Made by a program: the position numbers and the translations under genes. The notes below the pieces were generated by a model. It did no database searches. It was given only the letters and a program-made list of their open reading frames with translations, and was not told the origin of the DNA. A stretch of 64,000 nucleotides of DNA, from contig CP141127.1 of the NCBI GenBank assembly GCA_035236585.1, positions 66,693,495 to 66,757,494 on the forward strand, in the 5' to 3' direction. Shown here in pieces: positions 50,600 through 63,100 of this stretch (its first letter is position 1; every line of letters begins with the position of its first letter). The stretch is from Warburgia ugandensis. Its lineage: Eukaryota; Streptophyta; Magnoliopsida; Canellales; Canellaceae.

Positions 50600-50640
50600 C
50601 CTCTCCACTCTAGTGTACAAGCTATTAACATATCTTCAAG
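50600..50640. other. Short spacer before the CACTA transposon
   Basis: 41 bp of unassigned sequence, ending in AAG, the presumed 3-bp target site of the CACTA element. Confidence 0.4.
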
Positions 50641-50754
50641 CACTACTACACATGGGGCTTTTGAAGTTGGTATAAAGAAGACATGCTTTTCGACTATGGA
50701 CTTCATAAATATTGACATGTCATATAGGAAAAAAAACATCTTTAAAAGTCTACA

Positions 50755-51060
50755 CTTGAGAAGTCATTTAATAGAAAAACGACTTCTTTAGTCTGGCATG
50801 AAGAGGAATTTTTTCACGGGAAAAGGACTTTTAAAGTCATTTTTGATAAACAACTTTAAAAGCCATTTACTTATAAATGACTTTAAAATTCATTTACTTT
50901 TGACATCATTTACTTATAAATAACTTCAAAAGTGAATACTTTTAAAGTCATTTAACCAAAATGACTTTAAAAGTCCCTTCCCATGTAAAAATTCTTCTTC
51001 ACACTAGACTTTTAAAGTCATTTTGTGAAAATGACTTTGAAAGTCCTTCCTTTTCTATAA
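50755..51060. repeat. CACTA left subterminal repeats
   Basis: Many copies, in both orientations, of 'gacttttaaagtcattt' or 'aaatgactttaaaagtc' variants (for example near 50820, 50870, 50955 and 51005). In En/Spm elements such repeats are the binding sites of the element's own DNA-binding protein and of transposase complexes. The unit is itself a palindrome. Confidence 0.85.
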
Positions 51061-52158
51061 AAGGACAAAGCCATCTCATTTTTTCCTGAATCACTTGTTA
51101 CGTTCTTCATCTCATGGGTGGCATGACGGCCTCCTCCTCTGGTCCATGTCTCTCTCTGTCCTGTTTCCCTTTATGCTTTTCATTATGGATATTTTGATTG
51201 TTTTATACAAGAAAAACACTAAGTAAACCAAAAACTCTTTTTTACATACATGACTTTCTTATTACCAACTCTCTCTGTTTGCATTTTGTAGATCAAGTCA
51301 GTTTTGTCAGTACGGATGATGGAGTTAAGAAATGTGTTAAATCATTATGATTTTCACAAAAGTCATATGATTTCATTACAAACAACTACTACTCTCTCTA
51401 ACTCTCACTATTGGAGAAAGGGAGAACATTACTATTTGTGGTTCTCATCTAAAATTAGGGTTTAATGAAGAGAGCTGGTACCATCAAGTTGGCCAAGGAT
51501 GTTGCAACTTAAAGCTTTACACTCTCCCCATAGAGTAGTGTTAAGTGAATACTAAGGGCCAGATTTTGATGAAATTATTTTAGATTAGCTCTTTAATCAT
51601 GATATTGTATCAATAAGATCCAATATTATGTAACATTTGATATATGTAATAAAATATGATAAACGAGTTACTCCAAAAAATAATTTGATTTTCTTGTTCA
51701 TGTATTTGTTTATTTGCGTGTGTGTAAAGAAATCATGAAGCAATGCTAACTATCATCAAATATATTTTGATTTTTGTTGTGCCTATCATCAACCAAACCC
51801 CAACTATGAATTGGAACTACATTAACATATTTGCAGTCAATATCGATTTTGAGTCTTGGATAATATCTCTTTGTTTGTTACACACACACACACATATGCA
51901 AATTTGAAATTTTTTTGCATGGCTATAGTTACGGTTAGAAACTTACCTTTTTAAAGTTAAATTTCTTTTTTAATGTATCTGTCATATTTTGCTTCTTTTT
52001 CATTATTAATTAAAATTTTCCACATGTGTGCATGCATGTAATTTATTTATTTTAAATACTTACAATTCTTTTATACCTAGTGTTCGATAAAATGCATAAC
52101 CTAATCTTTTCCTATCTAATAAGTCTCCACACACAGATTTGCTCAATTTCTTAAGACA
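51061..52158. other. CACTA 5' leader region
   Basis: AT-rich sequence between the subterminal repeats and the transposase start, with no reading frame of note. It carries repeat blocks B (51641-51757) and A (51767-51880), which recur near the other end, and a CA run at 51881-51892. It is probably promoter, untranslated exon or intron sequence of the transposase gene, but no splice sites can be assigned with confidence. Confidence 0.4.
51641..51880. repeat. CACTA internal repeat blocks B then A (left copy)
   Basis: Block B (51641-51757, 'tgtaataaaatatgataaac' to 'catgaagcaatgctaac') and block A (51767-51880, 'tgatttttgttgtgcc' to 'gattttgagtcttgg') are related to 63706-63832 and 63591-63690, where they stand in the order A then B. 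Confidence 0.7.
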
Positions 52159-52318
52159 ATGGACAAATATGCTCGGATGACTACAATAAGAATATCAAAA
52201 GGATATGAGGAGGGAATAAAAAATTTCTTAGAGTTCACACTTAGGGCAAGTGTTGAGCATAATAGCATGCATTGCCCATGCTTGAAATATGGAAACTTGA
52301 AAAAACTAATTAAATAGG
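52159..52318 (+). pseudogene. CACTA TNP2 transposase, N-terminal exon part
   Basis: The frame from the ATG at 52159 reads MDKYARMTTIRISKGYEEGI and then FLEFTLRAS and MHCPCLKYGN. This is the transposase-associated N-terminal domain (PF13963 type; usual MDKSWMxxxRxSxEYxxGV...FLxFA...CPCxxCxN), with the HCPC cysteine pair. The ATG agrees with the family start. Translation reaches a TAG at 52315, overlapping the target duplication of the inserted retrotransposon. The gene resumes at 60169, in a different frame, so at least one small frame change had occurred here besides the insertion. Confidence 0.8.
52314..52318. repeat. Target site duplication ATAGG (left)
   Basis: ATAGG directly before the LTR at 52319; the identical ATAGG stands at 60169-60173. 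Confidence 0.92.
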
Positions 52319-52708
52319 TGTAACGCCTAAGCAATTTACGCTATTTTTAACAAAAATTGGACATCTTATAGGACATGAACTGTGTTAAATGTTTTACTTT
52401 ATTTAAAATAGTAAACAAAGGAATTTTTAAGGAAACTTGGTATCATTAGATTCTACTCGAAAAATGGAATCCAATGCCTCAAAGAACACCGAAAACGGAG
52501 TTCGTATGAAGAAGTTATGGACATTTAAAGATTAGGGGTAGTTTTGTAAATTAAACAGAAAAACGAAAAGGAAAAAAAACTCAGGGGGGCCATTTTGATA
52601 ACAGCACCCCCTCTCGTCTTCCTCCTCAGATTTCTCCAGAAACCCTCAAATCCTGATTTTTCCAGAGAAATCTACCACCGCCATTGAGGGGCACCGCCTT
52701 CTCCCCTC

Positions 52709-52716
52709 TATAAAAG
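52709..52716 (+). promoter_or_regulatory. TATA box, family A 5' LTR
   Basis: TATAAAAG in CCCTCTATAAAAGCCCC, 390 bp into the LTR; matched by TATAAAGG at 58962-58969 in the 3' LTR. Confidence 0.65.
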
Positions 52717-53169
52717 CCCCATCTCCCCCTCTCTAAAAACACGTTTTTTGGCAACTTTTGTACTGGGGTTTCCTGCAAAAACCAGAAACCCGTCTCTCTG
52801 TGTTTTCCAGCAACGGTTAGGCCCAAGTCAGGCCGGCCATTGCCATTTTTCCCCATGCCCCCCTCTTCTCTTTTCTGGTTTTGACATTGGGGTTTTTCTG
52901 CTTCAAGAATTCCGGCAACATAAGGGTTCAGGCAGGTGAGAGGAGCACGATCTCTGGAGACCCAGGTAAGCCATTTTTCCTTCCCTCCTCTTCCCTTCTA
53001 CTTCCCCAGGTCAAAACTAGGCCAGACCTAGCATTTTTTGGGCCAAAAATTGCAGAACCCACGACTGGACCAACAAAGGAGATGATCTTAGGCGTGGTGC
53101 GTGATGCACACCCGACTGAGCTCGTGGGAGGACCCCAGGCACGCGACTGTGTATGGGCGTGGCCTCGGT

Positions 53170-53545
53170 GCGTCTCAGGCACAGCCCTGGTTCGACCGGG
53201 AGCCAAGGCACATTTCACCTACGCTAAGGTATGTTCGTGCCATGTCATCTAAGACGCGCATCATAGCGCATCGCTTGGGCATGCATGTGCACGTGCGAAC
53301 ACTGTCCCTGGTGCAACCTTTGGGTGCGCGTGTGACATAGGGCACGGGTCCTGGTTCGACCAGGATGCATGGGGTGCCCTGGGAGCTAAGACACGCCATG
53401 CTACAAGGTGCATCCGTGCGATGATGCGCGTCATAGCGCGTCACTTGAGCATGCATGTGTGCGTGCAAAAAGCGGTCCCAGGCATGGCTTTTAGGCACAC
53501 ACGCATGTGAGGCGGTTGCGGTTCAACCAGGATGCACGGGTGTCC
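53170..53545. repeat. CpG-rich tandem repeat in family A LTR, period about 165 bp
   Basis: The palindromic phrase CCTGGTTCGACCAGG and variants recur at about 53186, 53350 and 53518, each followed by 'gcgcatcatagcgcatc'/'gcgcgtcatagcgcgtc' and 'gggcatgcatgtgcacgtgc'/'gagcatgcatgtgtgcgtgc'. Confidence 0.75.
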
Positions 53546-55123
53546 TGGGAACTGGGACATGCAGACCCAATAAGACTTTAAAGCTAGGAATAGAGGACAA
53601 TTTACAGAGTTAGCTATGGAATAGTAGATCCACATCATAGGATCCAGCCTGACAATGAATTAGGCAAGGACCATGGACCCTAAAAAGCAGATCTAGCGAT
53701 CTAATGTCTAAATGGATTGAAATTAATAACGACTCCTTGTATCCACTCATACTCAGGAGTTTATAAATGAGACCCAATGACGGGTCGAGTGATAAAGGAC
53801 GCGACTCCAGGAGACTTTGAGGTAGGTGCTCTATCGCTATTAGACTTTTTAAAAGAGCCATGATTGTTTTGAAAATGCATGTTTTAAGTATAAGTATATG
53901 ACTTGTTTAGCATGACTTAATTCAGCATACATAAGATAAATACATTATGCATATACATGTTTTGAAAACAATTGCATATATTGCATGATTTGTGAGCATT
54001 GAGTTCTTGAAAAATTGCATGTCCTTGAGGGTTACCAAAAGACGCTGGAGTGCCCAAAAGACGCTGGGTAGGCAGTTGTGAGGGCCAGCAGTTGTGAGGG
54101 ACCCAAAGAGGATAGGTTTTGAAAAAGAGGTTTTCGCGTGTTTGGTCTTATATGATTTGGGCTAATAAGCTCATGGGCGCTATGCCGAGAGGTCTGGGTT
54201 AGCCTCCAGCCTCTACCACTACTAGGTGGAATGGGTACCACGCCCAAAAAGGGCAACGTCCCTACGTCGACTACATGTGGTACAGGGGGCTACCACTGGT
54301 GTCGCGGCACTGGGTCGACGTATCATATGCCCCGTTAAGGCTATGACTGAGTGTCCTCAAGTACCCGAGGACCACACGGCAGCGAGGTCGTGGGCATAGT
54401 TTGGACCCTATGGTTTCGTGGATTTACTTGCATTGCATATGGCATGACATGAGGTTGGTCGACCATACCATACCAGATATCCATGAGTTAGATTCAGTTG
54501 AGCATCTTATGCATATCATTATGTTTATGATATATGATACTTTCGACTTGGATTATGCTATTTCTTTAAGTCGTCAGTATTCCGATTTGACAGTGGTTTT
54601 TAATATCGATATTGAACATGATTGTTCGAACATGCACATGTTTTAAAGAGCATATGATTTTAAACATAGCATGCATTGTAAAACTAATAGTGATAGACTC
54701 CTACTGGGTATAGTATATACTCACCCTATCCTTAATATTTTTCAGGATAGTTCCACTGACAAATAGAAGATGCCTCAGGAAATATTAGTGCTACGAGCAA
54801 GTGAATAAACAAAGGAGACAACTATACATGTGAGTAAACTCTCTACCCTTTGGACATGTATTTGTATTTATTTACAGTTGAGCTGTGTTCTGTGACTGGA
54901 TAGACTTGGGGAGAAACATTTATGATTTTTGAAGTTTTTCAAAAACTACTTTGATTATTGTGAAAGCAAATGACACTCAGGGTTTTCAAAACGAGTTTAA
55001 AACTAAAGATTTTCCACTGCATTGCATGGTTTTTATAAAATGGTTTTCAAATAGGGATGCATCCCGCCTTAGGAATTAGATATTGCATTTGAAAATGCAT
55101 GGGAAAACCCGGGTCGTCACAGT

Positions 55124-55135
55124 TGGTATCAGAGC
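55124..55135 (+). promoter_or_regulatory. Primer binding site of family A element
   Basis: TGGTATCAGAGC, complementary to the 3' end of initiator methionine tRNA, two bases after the 5' LTR. Confidence 0.93.
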
Positions 55136-58100
55136 CCAGTTTTATCCTTTCACAGCCAGTCTAGCATGTCCAAGGGTCATAGACAATAGCAAAAGTCAAG
55201 AAGAAGTAGTAAAAATGGGAGTAGTAGAGATGACTACTTCTATTTGAGGATTACAATATTAATGCTCAAGCTAGTTCGCCATAAATTAATAAGTGAAACA
55301 CAGCTTGGTTTAACAAATAATTAGGCAGAGGATAGTGCAACCGTTATCCAAAATCTAGTCTAAGATGACTTAAGGATTAAGGATTGTTGTGTGGTGCAAA
55401 TATGAAAACTCATATATGGATCATATTATGATAAGAATAATGAAGGAAGATGTTAGTGAACTTATTGGTAGATAGTTCTGACCTATAAGAGATCAATCTC
55501 ACCAAAGATGAGAACATCAACCTAGATGACTATCTTACCATCATAAAGAATATCAGAATATGAGTACACTATCACAAGGGATGTGATATATAGGAGAAGT
55601 AAAAGACAGACTTTGAAGAAGATATTGATGATAATCTAAGAGGGAGGAGAATGTAAGATGATATTAGGAAATAACTGTAACTCATACTAGATCACAAAAG
55701 TATGGATCCTGAAGGACTTAGCTCAATTTATGATAACTTAATTGGAGTCTCATGAAGAGTTAAGTGCTACTGAATAATAACTACCTGAGTATTATGGAGC
55801 AAATCAGAAGATGTGTACAAGTGACATGTTATGTGATTAAGAGAAACATAACACGAATATGACAGGGAAATGAATTCAACCGAGTTATCAAAAGATTTTT
55901 GATAATAATATTGGGGATGATAGATCTGTGATAATAGATTGATCCTAACATGAACTTGTAAGAAAAGTATAGCATGACCAAAATGTCAATGCCATTATTA
56001 AGACATTGTATGAATTTTATTGAGGCTATAGGCAATTGAGGATTTCAATGATCTTAAGACAGTTTAGAATTTCTGAGAAGCATTCAGTTTATCATATACG
56101 TTAAGTAAGGGAATAGATGAAGTATCAATTATATGCAACAAAGCATATAGAGACATTGATCTAGGTAGACCAAATGAGGATTTTGAAGGAAAGAGAGAAA
56201 GTGATAAAGATGTAACTATAAGTATTCGGTGAATATTGAATAATCAAAAGAAGAAGATCATGACTCTATGAAGATACATACAATTCTATCATCTTGAATC
56301 CTATAGGAAGGAAGATCAAACAAATGCAAAGGAATAATACTAGGTGAGTTGGTGATCTTATTGTAAAAGAGTATAAAAGAGAGGAAGCATATGGGGTTTA
56401 AGATTTTGAGTAGAGTATCGAATTTTAGGAGATTATGCAACAAGAAATTTTCAAAGAGGAATGGTGACCAACTAGAAATTAAAATTCTACAAATGGTTTG
56501 ATATCAATTATTACGAATCCATTAGTTTATGGGGAACACCAATGGACATAATCCATAAAAAGGAAAATTTGGTAATATCCCACCTTGTCAATAAAGTATA
56601 TTGAAAAAGGAATTAAGCAGGGATAGTGACTTGTCCATTTAGCAAGCAGGGTACCATCAAGGATCAAATTGGGGTCTTACTATCATAGATTGGAAGACCA
56701 AAAATCTTAAGACCATTATTTAGTCATTACCTTTAGGGCACTGTTGGCAAAGGTATCCCACCCTAATTAATCAAGTATGTTAGTATCTATGAGTTAGTAG
56801 TCAAAGTTATATACTCAGGGGGATATTATAAGTATTTGGACTTGAGTTTTACCTAAAAGAAGTTACTTGTTAGACTAAGTCATTTGAGGGAACGAGGTCA
56901 GTTGATTAGGCCACATCATGGAGGAGCTACAAGTACAATAAATACAGTAACAACTGAGACAGTTGCAAAAATAAGAAGTGATATAAACCAATGTGAAAGA
57001 TTTTTCAAACCTTAGTGGCTACCATGACAAAGAAATTACTTTGGGTCTAAGAAATACTGCTGACTTGGATTGAAAAGAAAGGTAGATAAGTACCGATCAC
57101 TTTAGAGACCCTTGAGCTTATGACAAAGATATATCTGGAAAGAGATCAATAGGTAATCAAATAAAGTCTTTCTATATGTATATGGAAATGTTCTATGCTT
57201 ACCTGAGTGTTTTTCAAATTTGATGATTTAACAGCTTCAGCATAACTTGATGTAGTAGCTATTGAACGAGAACTGCTATTGTAAGCTAAGATGAGGGGGC
57301 ACTTGAAGGATAAAATTTGAGGAATTGAGAAAATCACTACTTATGAGGATACCTCCTGACAATACAGACTGTATGGTTGACGATAAAGCCTTGATAAAAG
57401 ATTACACAATATATTGACATAGGGATGGAAGGAAGGTGAGATGGCTAGCACACTATAAGGTGAAGATCTAATGTTACGTTGCTTTTAGACAAATAGTTAG
57501 TTGTTATGAGCATATAACAAGTATGAAAAATCAATTGAAGGAATTTTCCTAAGGACTAACCCTACTGGATTAAGTATGGAACTTTTGGACTGAAAGGTTA
57601 TGAAGAAAACCATCAAGAAAAGAAAAGACAAAGAGGATGATGACAAAGGATTCAACCATGACCTAGTAAGGGTACTCGGTTATGAATAAGAGACTTTTTG
57701 CTTTGCATAAATGGGAACATTATTGAGAATCCTAATGACAAATTGATGTGAATACTAAGATAGGCCTCTGGACGAGAACATGTGACCCATGATGATGAAT
57801 CGACCATTAACATTTGACATGAGTTTGGATGAAATCTTTACGGAGAAAAGCGTTTAATGAATTCGATAATTATGAAACTGGATATAGAGTTAAGACATTT
57901 TACTTTCAATCTATGATAAGGTCATCGATGGAAGATGCTATTAATTGGCTTTCATTTTTTAATGTAACTTTGGTCGAGGAATAAAGTCACATATGGAAAA
58001 CAATAGATAGTTAATCAAGGGTTTAGCTGTAGAGCACATGATACCTTGTCAGTTATTGAAGTATCTTAAGGACAAATATAAACAATAAGAAGCAAAGTTA

Positions 58101-58536
58101 GACACAATAGAAAGAAGTTAATTTTTTTTGGACTTGTGGATGATGAAAGAGATCACTAGATGAAAGGGATTATCCTATGATATTCAAAATAGGAGAAATA
58201 AGATCATATGATCTCAAAGAAGTATGGAGTAATTTATGCATGAATAAAGAAGCATGATCCTACGAGGAAACTATCCTATAGATAATGAGAAAAGTATAGG
58301 CATCTAAGGAGTTTGAGATAAATGAATTACAGCTAGAAACCGCTATTGTTAAACTGGCACGTATAAGAGTGTGCATCAGAGTACGCAGCGAAAGCGGCCC
58401 TTATAGGTAAGTCCTTGTACAACGAATAATGAAAATGATAAATTGAGGTTGAGCCCAGATTTGATTCCTAAGGGGAGAATGCATTCACCAAGGCGTTATC
58501 TAAGAGACAAAATACCTTGAAGATAATAACTTATGG

Positions 58537-58572
58537 AATTTCGAGGACGAAATTCTTTTAAGGGGGTAATAA
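58537..58572 (+). promoter_or_regulatory. Polypurine tract and palindrome, family A
   Basis: AATTTCGAGGACGAAATT (58537-58554), then CTTTTAAGGGGGTAATAA before the LTR start at 58573. Confidence 0.9.
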
Positions 58573-60168
58573 TGTAACGCCCGAGCAATTTATGCTATTT
58601 TTAAATAAAATTGGACATCTTATAGGACATGAAATGTGTTAAATGTTTCACTTTATTTAAATTAGTAAATGAAGGAATTTGTAAGGAAACTTGATACCAT
58701 TAGATTCTACTCAAAAAATGGAATCCAACGCCTCAAAGAACGCCGAAAATGGAGTTCGTATGAAGAAGTTACGGACACTTAAAGATCAGGGGCAGTTTTG
58801 TAAATTAAACAGAAAAACGAAAAGGAACAAAAACGCAGGGGGCCGTTTTGATAACGGCACCCCCTGTCGTCTTCCTCCTCAGATTTCTCCAGAAACCCTC
58901 AAATTCTGATTTTTCCAGAGAAATCTGCCACCGCCATTGAGGGGCACCGCCTTCTCCCCTCTATAAAGGCCCCATCTCCCCCTCTCCAGAAACACGTTTT
59001 TCGGCAACTTTTGGACTGGGGTTTCCTGCAAAAACTAGAAACCCGTCTCTCTGTGTTTTCCAGCAACGGCCAGGCCCAAGTCAGGCCGGCCATTGCCATT
59101 TTTCCCCATGCCCCCCTCTTCTCTTTTCCTGTTTTGACATTGGGGTTTTTCTGCTTCAAGAATTCCAGCAACATAAGGGTTCAGGCAGGTGAGAGGAGCA
59201 CGATCTCTGGCTAATAAGCTTGTGGGCGCTATGCCGAGAGGTCTAGGTTGGTCTCCAGCCTCTACCACTACTAGGTGGAATGGGTACCACACCCAAAAAG
59301 GGCAACGTCCCTACGTCGACTGCATGTGGTACAGGGGACTACCACTGGTGTCAGGCACTGGGTCGACGTGTCATATGCCCCGTTGAGGCTATGACCAAGT
59401 GTCCTTAGGGACCCGGGGACCACATGGCAGCGAGGTCGTGGGCGTAGTTTGGGCCCTATGGTTTCGTGGATTTACTTGCATTGCATATGGCATGACATGA
59501 GGTTGGTTGACCATACCATACCAGATATCCATGAGTTGGATTCAGTTGAGCATCTTATGCATATCATTATGTTTATGATATATGATACTTTTGACTTAGA
59601 TTATGCTATTTCTTTAAGTCATCAGTATTCCGATTTGACAGTGGTTTTTAATATTGATATTGAACATGATTGTTCGAACATGCACATGTTTTAAAGAGCA
59701 TATGATTTTAAACATAGCATGCATTGTAAAACTAGTAGTGATAGACTCCTACGAGTATAGTATATACTCACCCTATCCTTAACATTTTTTAGGATAGTTC
59801 CAGTTACAAATAGAAGACGCCTCAGGAGATATTAGTGTTATGAGCAAGTGAATAAACAAAGGAGACAATTATACATGTGAGTAAACTCTCTACCCTTTGG
59901 ACATGTATTTGTATTTATTTACAGTTGGGCTGTGTACTGTGACTGGATAGACCTAGGGAAAAATATTTATGATTTCTGAAGTTTTTCAAAAACTACTTTG
60001 ATTGTTGTGAAAGCAAATGACACTCGGGGTTTTCAAAACGAGTTTAAAACTAAAGATTTTCTGCTGCATTGCATGGTTTCTATAAAATGGTTTTCAAATA
60101 GGGATGCATCCCACCTTAGGAATTAGATATTGCATTTGAAAATGCATGGGAAAGCCCGGGTGGTCACA
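58573..60168 (+). mobile_element. Family A, 3' LTR (1.60 kb)
   Basis: Runs TGTAACGCCCGAGC to GGTGGTCACA, matching both the first and last parts of the 5' LTR. It lacks the CpG-rich repeat block present in the other A LTRs. Confidence 0.92.
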
Positions 60169-60173
60169 ATAGG
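60169..60173. repeat. Target site duplication ATAGG (right)
   Basis: Identical to 52314-52318. Confidence 0.92.
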
Positions 60174-63100
60174 AGAGAACACTTGTGCTTCAGTGGAATT
60201 GATGAAAGCTATCGCCCATGGATTTGGCATAAAGAAGAATTTTCGTATAGGCCCTCAATAAGGCCTGGAAGATATGAAGACATTACAGGAAGTACTATAG
60301 ATATAGTTGTACCGATGTTTTGAGATGCACAGGACAAGGCTGAACAATTTCATACCACAATATTAGAGGAAGCCAATGAGCCATTGTATCCCAAATGTAA
60401 AGATTATACCAAGTTCTCTACTGTGGTAGAACCTTACAATGTGAAATCAAGATTTGGTTTTTCAGATCAAGGTTTTACAAAATTCTTGAAAGTAGTAGGT
60501 GAGATGTTACCAAAGGATCATAAATTAGCAAGGTTCACATGGGAAGCAAAGGAAACCTTGGCTATACTAGGGTTAAAGTATGAGAAGATATATGCATGTC
60601 CTAATGATTGCATCTTGTATAGGAAGGAGCATAAGGATAAAACTACATGCCCAACTTGTGGACATTAAGCATGGAAGTTAAAGAAGAATTTAACTTAGAC
60701 TATTACAGATGTTCCTGCAAAGGTTTTATGGTAGTTCCCCCATATTCTAAGGTTCAAAATAATGTTTCGTATTACAAAAATAGCAAAGAAACTAGTATGG
60801 CATGCCAAGGATAGAGTAGGTAATTTCTTTTCATACCATCTAGTAGATATCACAACATGGAAGCTTGTAGACTTCATCTTGCCTAATTTCAGTAAAGACC
60901 CTAGAAACCTACAACTTGCATTATTTGCAATTGGGATTAATCTTGATGGTTCTATGAGCAGCAAGTATAGTTGTTGGCCTGTTATATTAGTTTGTCATAA
61001 CCTCCCACCATTTCTATGCATGAAGAGGAAGTTCATGACGTTAACTATGTTGATATTGGGTCCAAAGCAGCTAGGGAATAACATTGACATTTACTTGGCT
61101 CCCTTCATTAATGATTTTGAGACATTATGGGATGTAGGTGTTGAAGCATACGATGCATATTGGAAAGAGTCATTCACCCTAAAGGCCACACTATTGTGGA
61201 CAATAAGCAACTTCTATGTATAGTAATTTGTTTGGATGCACTTTAAGGGATACAATGGTTGTCTTCAATGGTGATCAAACATATGATGTATGACTTAAAC
61301 ATGGTAAGAAAATGGCATTACTTGGCCACAAAATATGGTTGTGCAGAGACCATCCATACCATTTTAAGAAGGGAGAATTTAATAGTAGTGTATAGATAAG
61401 GACACCTGCAAAGATGTTGACATGATGACAAGTATTGGAGTAGGTTGAAAACATTAATTGTAGTGGGAAAAGAAGAAATCAAGTAAACGTGTAGGTGAAA
61501 GCAATTGTAGAAGTTGTTGGAAGAAGAAATCAATATTCTTTTGGCTTGCATACTAGAAATCATTGCATCTATGACATTTGCTTGATGTCATGTGCATTGA
61601 GAAGATGTGTGTGTGAAAGCTTGACTTATACCTTGCTTCATATCCCAAGAAAAACTAAAGATGGACTTATAGCTTGAATGGATCTTGTGAAGATGTGTTT
61701 GACAAGGAGGTTGGTTGCATACATGGGATAGGGGCAGTTGAGGAACATACATGCCCAAAGAAAATTATATGCTTGATTGAGAGGAGAGGAGAAAAAGTGT
61801 ATAAACCCTGTTCGAGCTTAAAGTCTGAGATGGTAACTCTTCAAACTATAAACCCATTGTCTCCATGGAAGAGTTAAAATTGTTGGGAATGATGTTCCAT
61901 GATTTCCATGCATTGATGTAGCAACTCTTGCCTGTAGTAATATGTTTGGTGTTATTGAACAAAGTTAGGGGAGATATTACAAAATTCTGCTACTTCTTTA
62001 ATTCTCTGTGTAAGTAGATAGTGGATTTTCAAAATTATAAGAAATTCAAGGACATATATTGACAACTTTATGTGAGCTTGAGATAATCTTCCCACCATCC
62101 TCCTTTGACGTCATGGTACACTTAATAGTCACCTCATTGATGAGGTTAGACTCTATGGACCAGATTACTTGTAATGGATGTATCCACTTAAGAGGTATAT
62201 GAAAATTTTAAAAGGGTATGTACAAAATCATAATTGGGCAAAGGGGTGTATAGATGAATGTAATATTGTAAAGGAAGCAATTAAGTTTTACACAAAGTAC
62301 TTATCAGGAGTGGATCTGATTGGAATCCTAAGAAAAAAACAATCATTCGCTTTCCATGATCCCAAGGTTGACGAACCTCTATCAAGTGGTCATGTATCGA
62401 TCGTTGACTATAAAGAATAGGACTAGGCTCATCTTTATGTGTAGCAAAATGTTGATAAACTCCAAACATACATTGAGTAAGTTGATCATGCACTTAGGTA
62501 AAAATTAATTATTAATGGTTATATTTTCTTTGATCTCTACATTAATTTGTGTGTGTCATGAGCACATGGATGTCCTAGAGGTGAAGAAGCCAAGTGACGC
62601 AAAGAAACAGAAGTGGCTACAATTTGAGTATTGTTGCACATTCAATACTTAGCTCTATCAGAAGGTAAAATGATAGAATTCACAATTAATAAATTAAATC
62701 CTGTATATATATATATACACTCATATATAATCTTACTTGCAACAGTCATATCCTACTTAATATGTATGTGTATGCCATCAATGTGTATGCCATCGTGATA
62801 ACTCAAGAGCACAATCGAATAGTGGGGTTAGCTTAGTTGTCAATGCTACATTCTTTTCTAGTTTAAAGGATAATAAGCCAATAGTGGTGCATGATGTTTA
62901 TTACGAACTTATAAGAGAGATATGGGTGTTAGATTATACGTGCAAAACTGTGGTTGTGTTTAAGTGTGATTGGGTAGAACACAACAAAGACAGCATCAAA
63001 ACTAATGCCCTTGAATTGACAATGGTTGACCTCAACAAGATCGGCTATAAAAGTGATCAATTTATTTTGGCATCTCAAGCAAAACAAGTATTATATGTGT

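Larger units (their letters stand above)
52319..55121 (+). mobile_element. Family A, 5' LTR (2.80 kb)
   Basis: Runs TGTAACGCCTAAGC to GGTCGTCACA. TATA box at 52709-52716; downstream is a CpG-rich repeat block (53090-53560). The 3' half carries the conserved 'tgtggtacagggggctacca' stretch (54280) common to all four A LTRs. The many overlapping short open frames are not genes. Confidence 0.92.
55122..58572 (+). mobile_element. Family A internal region without recognisable genes
   Basis: 3.45 kb, AT-rich. The longest frames are under 70 codons and I find no gag, zinc knuckle, protease, RT, RNase H or integrase motif in any frame. Its right half matches 44371-46221 in copy 2 over about 1.85 kb. 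This fits a LARD-like non-autonomous element. The alternative is a gag-pol region decayed beyond recognition in an ancestor of both copies. Confidence 0.75.
52319..60168 (+). mobile_element. Family A LTR retrotransposon, structurally complete ends
   Basis: Both LTRs, primer site, polypurine tract and a perfect ATAGG duplication are present. The first 255 bp of the two LTRs differ at about 21 sites, mostly C/T and G/A transitions, so about 92 percent identity, pointing to insertion some millions of years ago. The right LTR (1.6 kb) is markedly shorter than the left (2.8 kb). The 3.45-kb internal region has no recognisable gag or pol, so it cannot have moved without help from a related element. 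It inserted into the CACTA transposase coding sequence. Confidence 0.93.
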
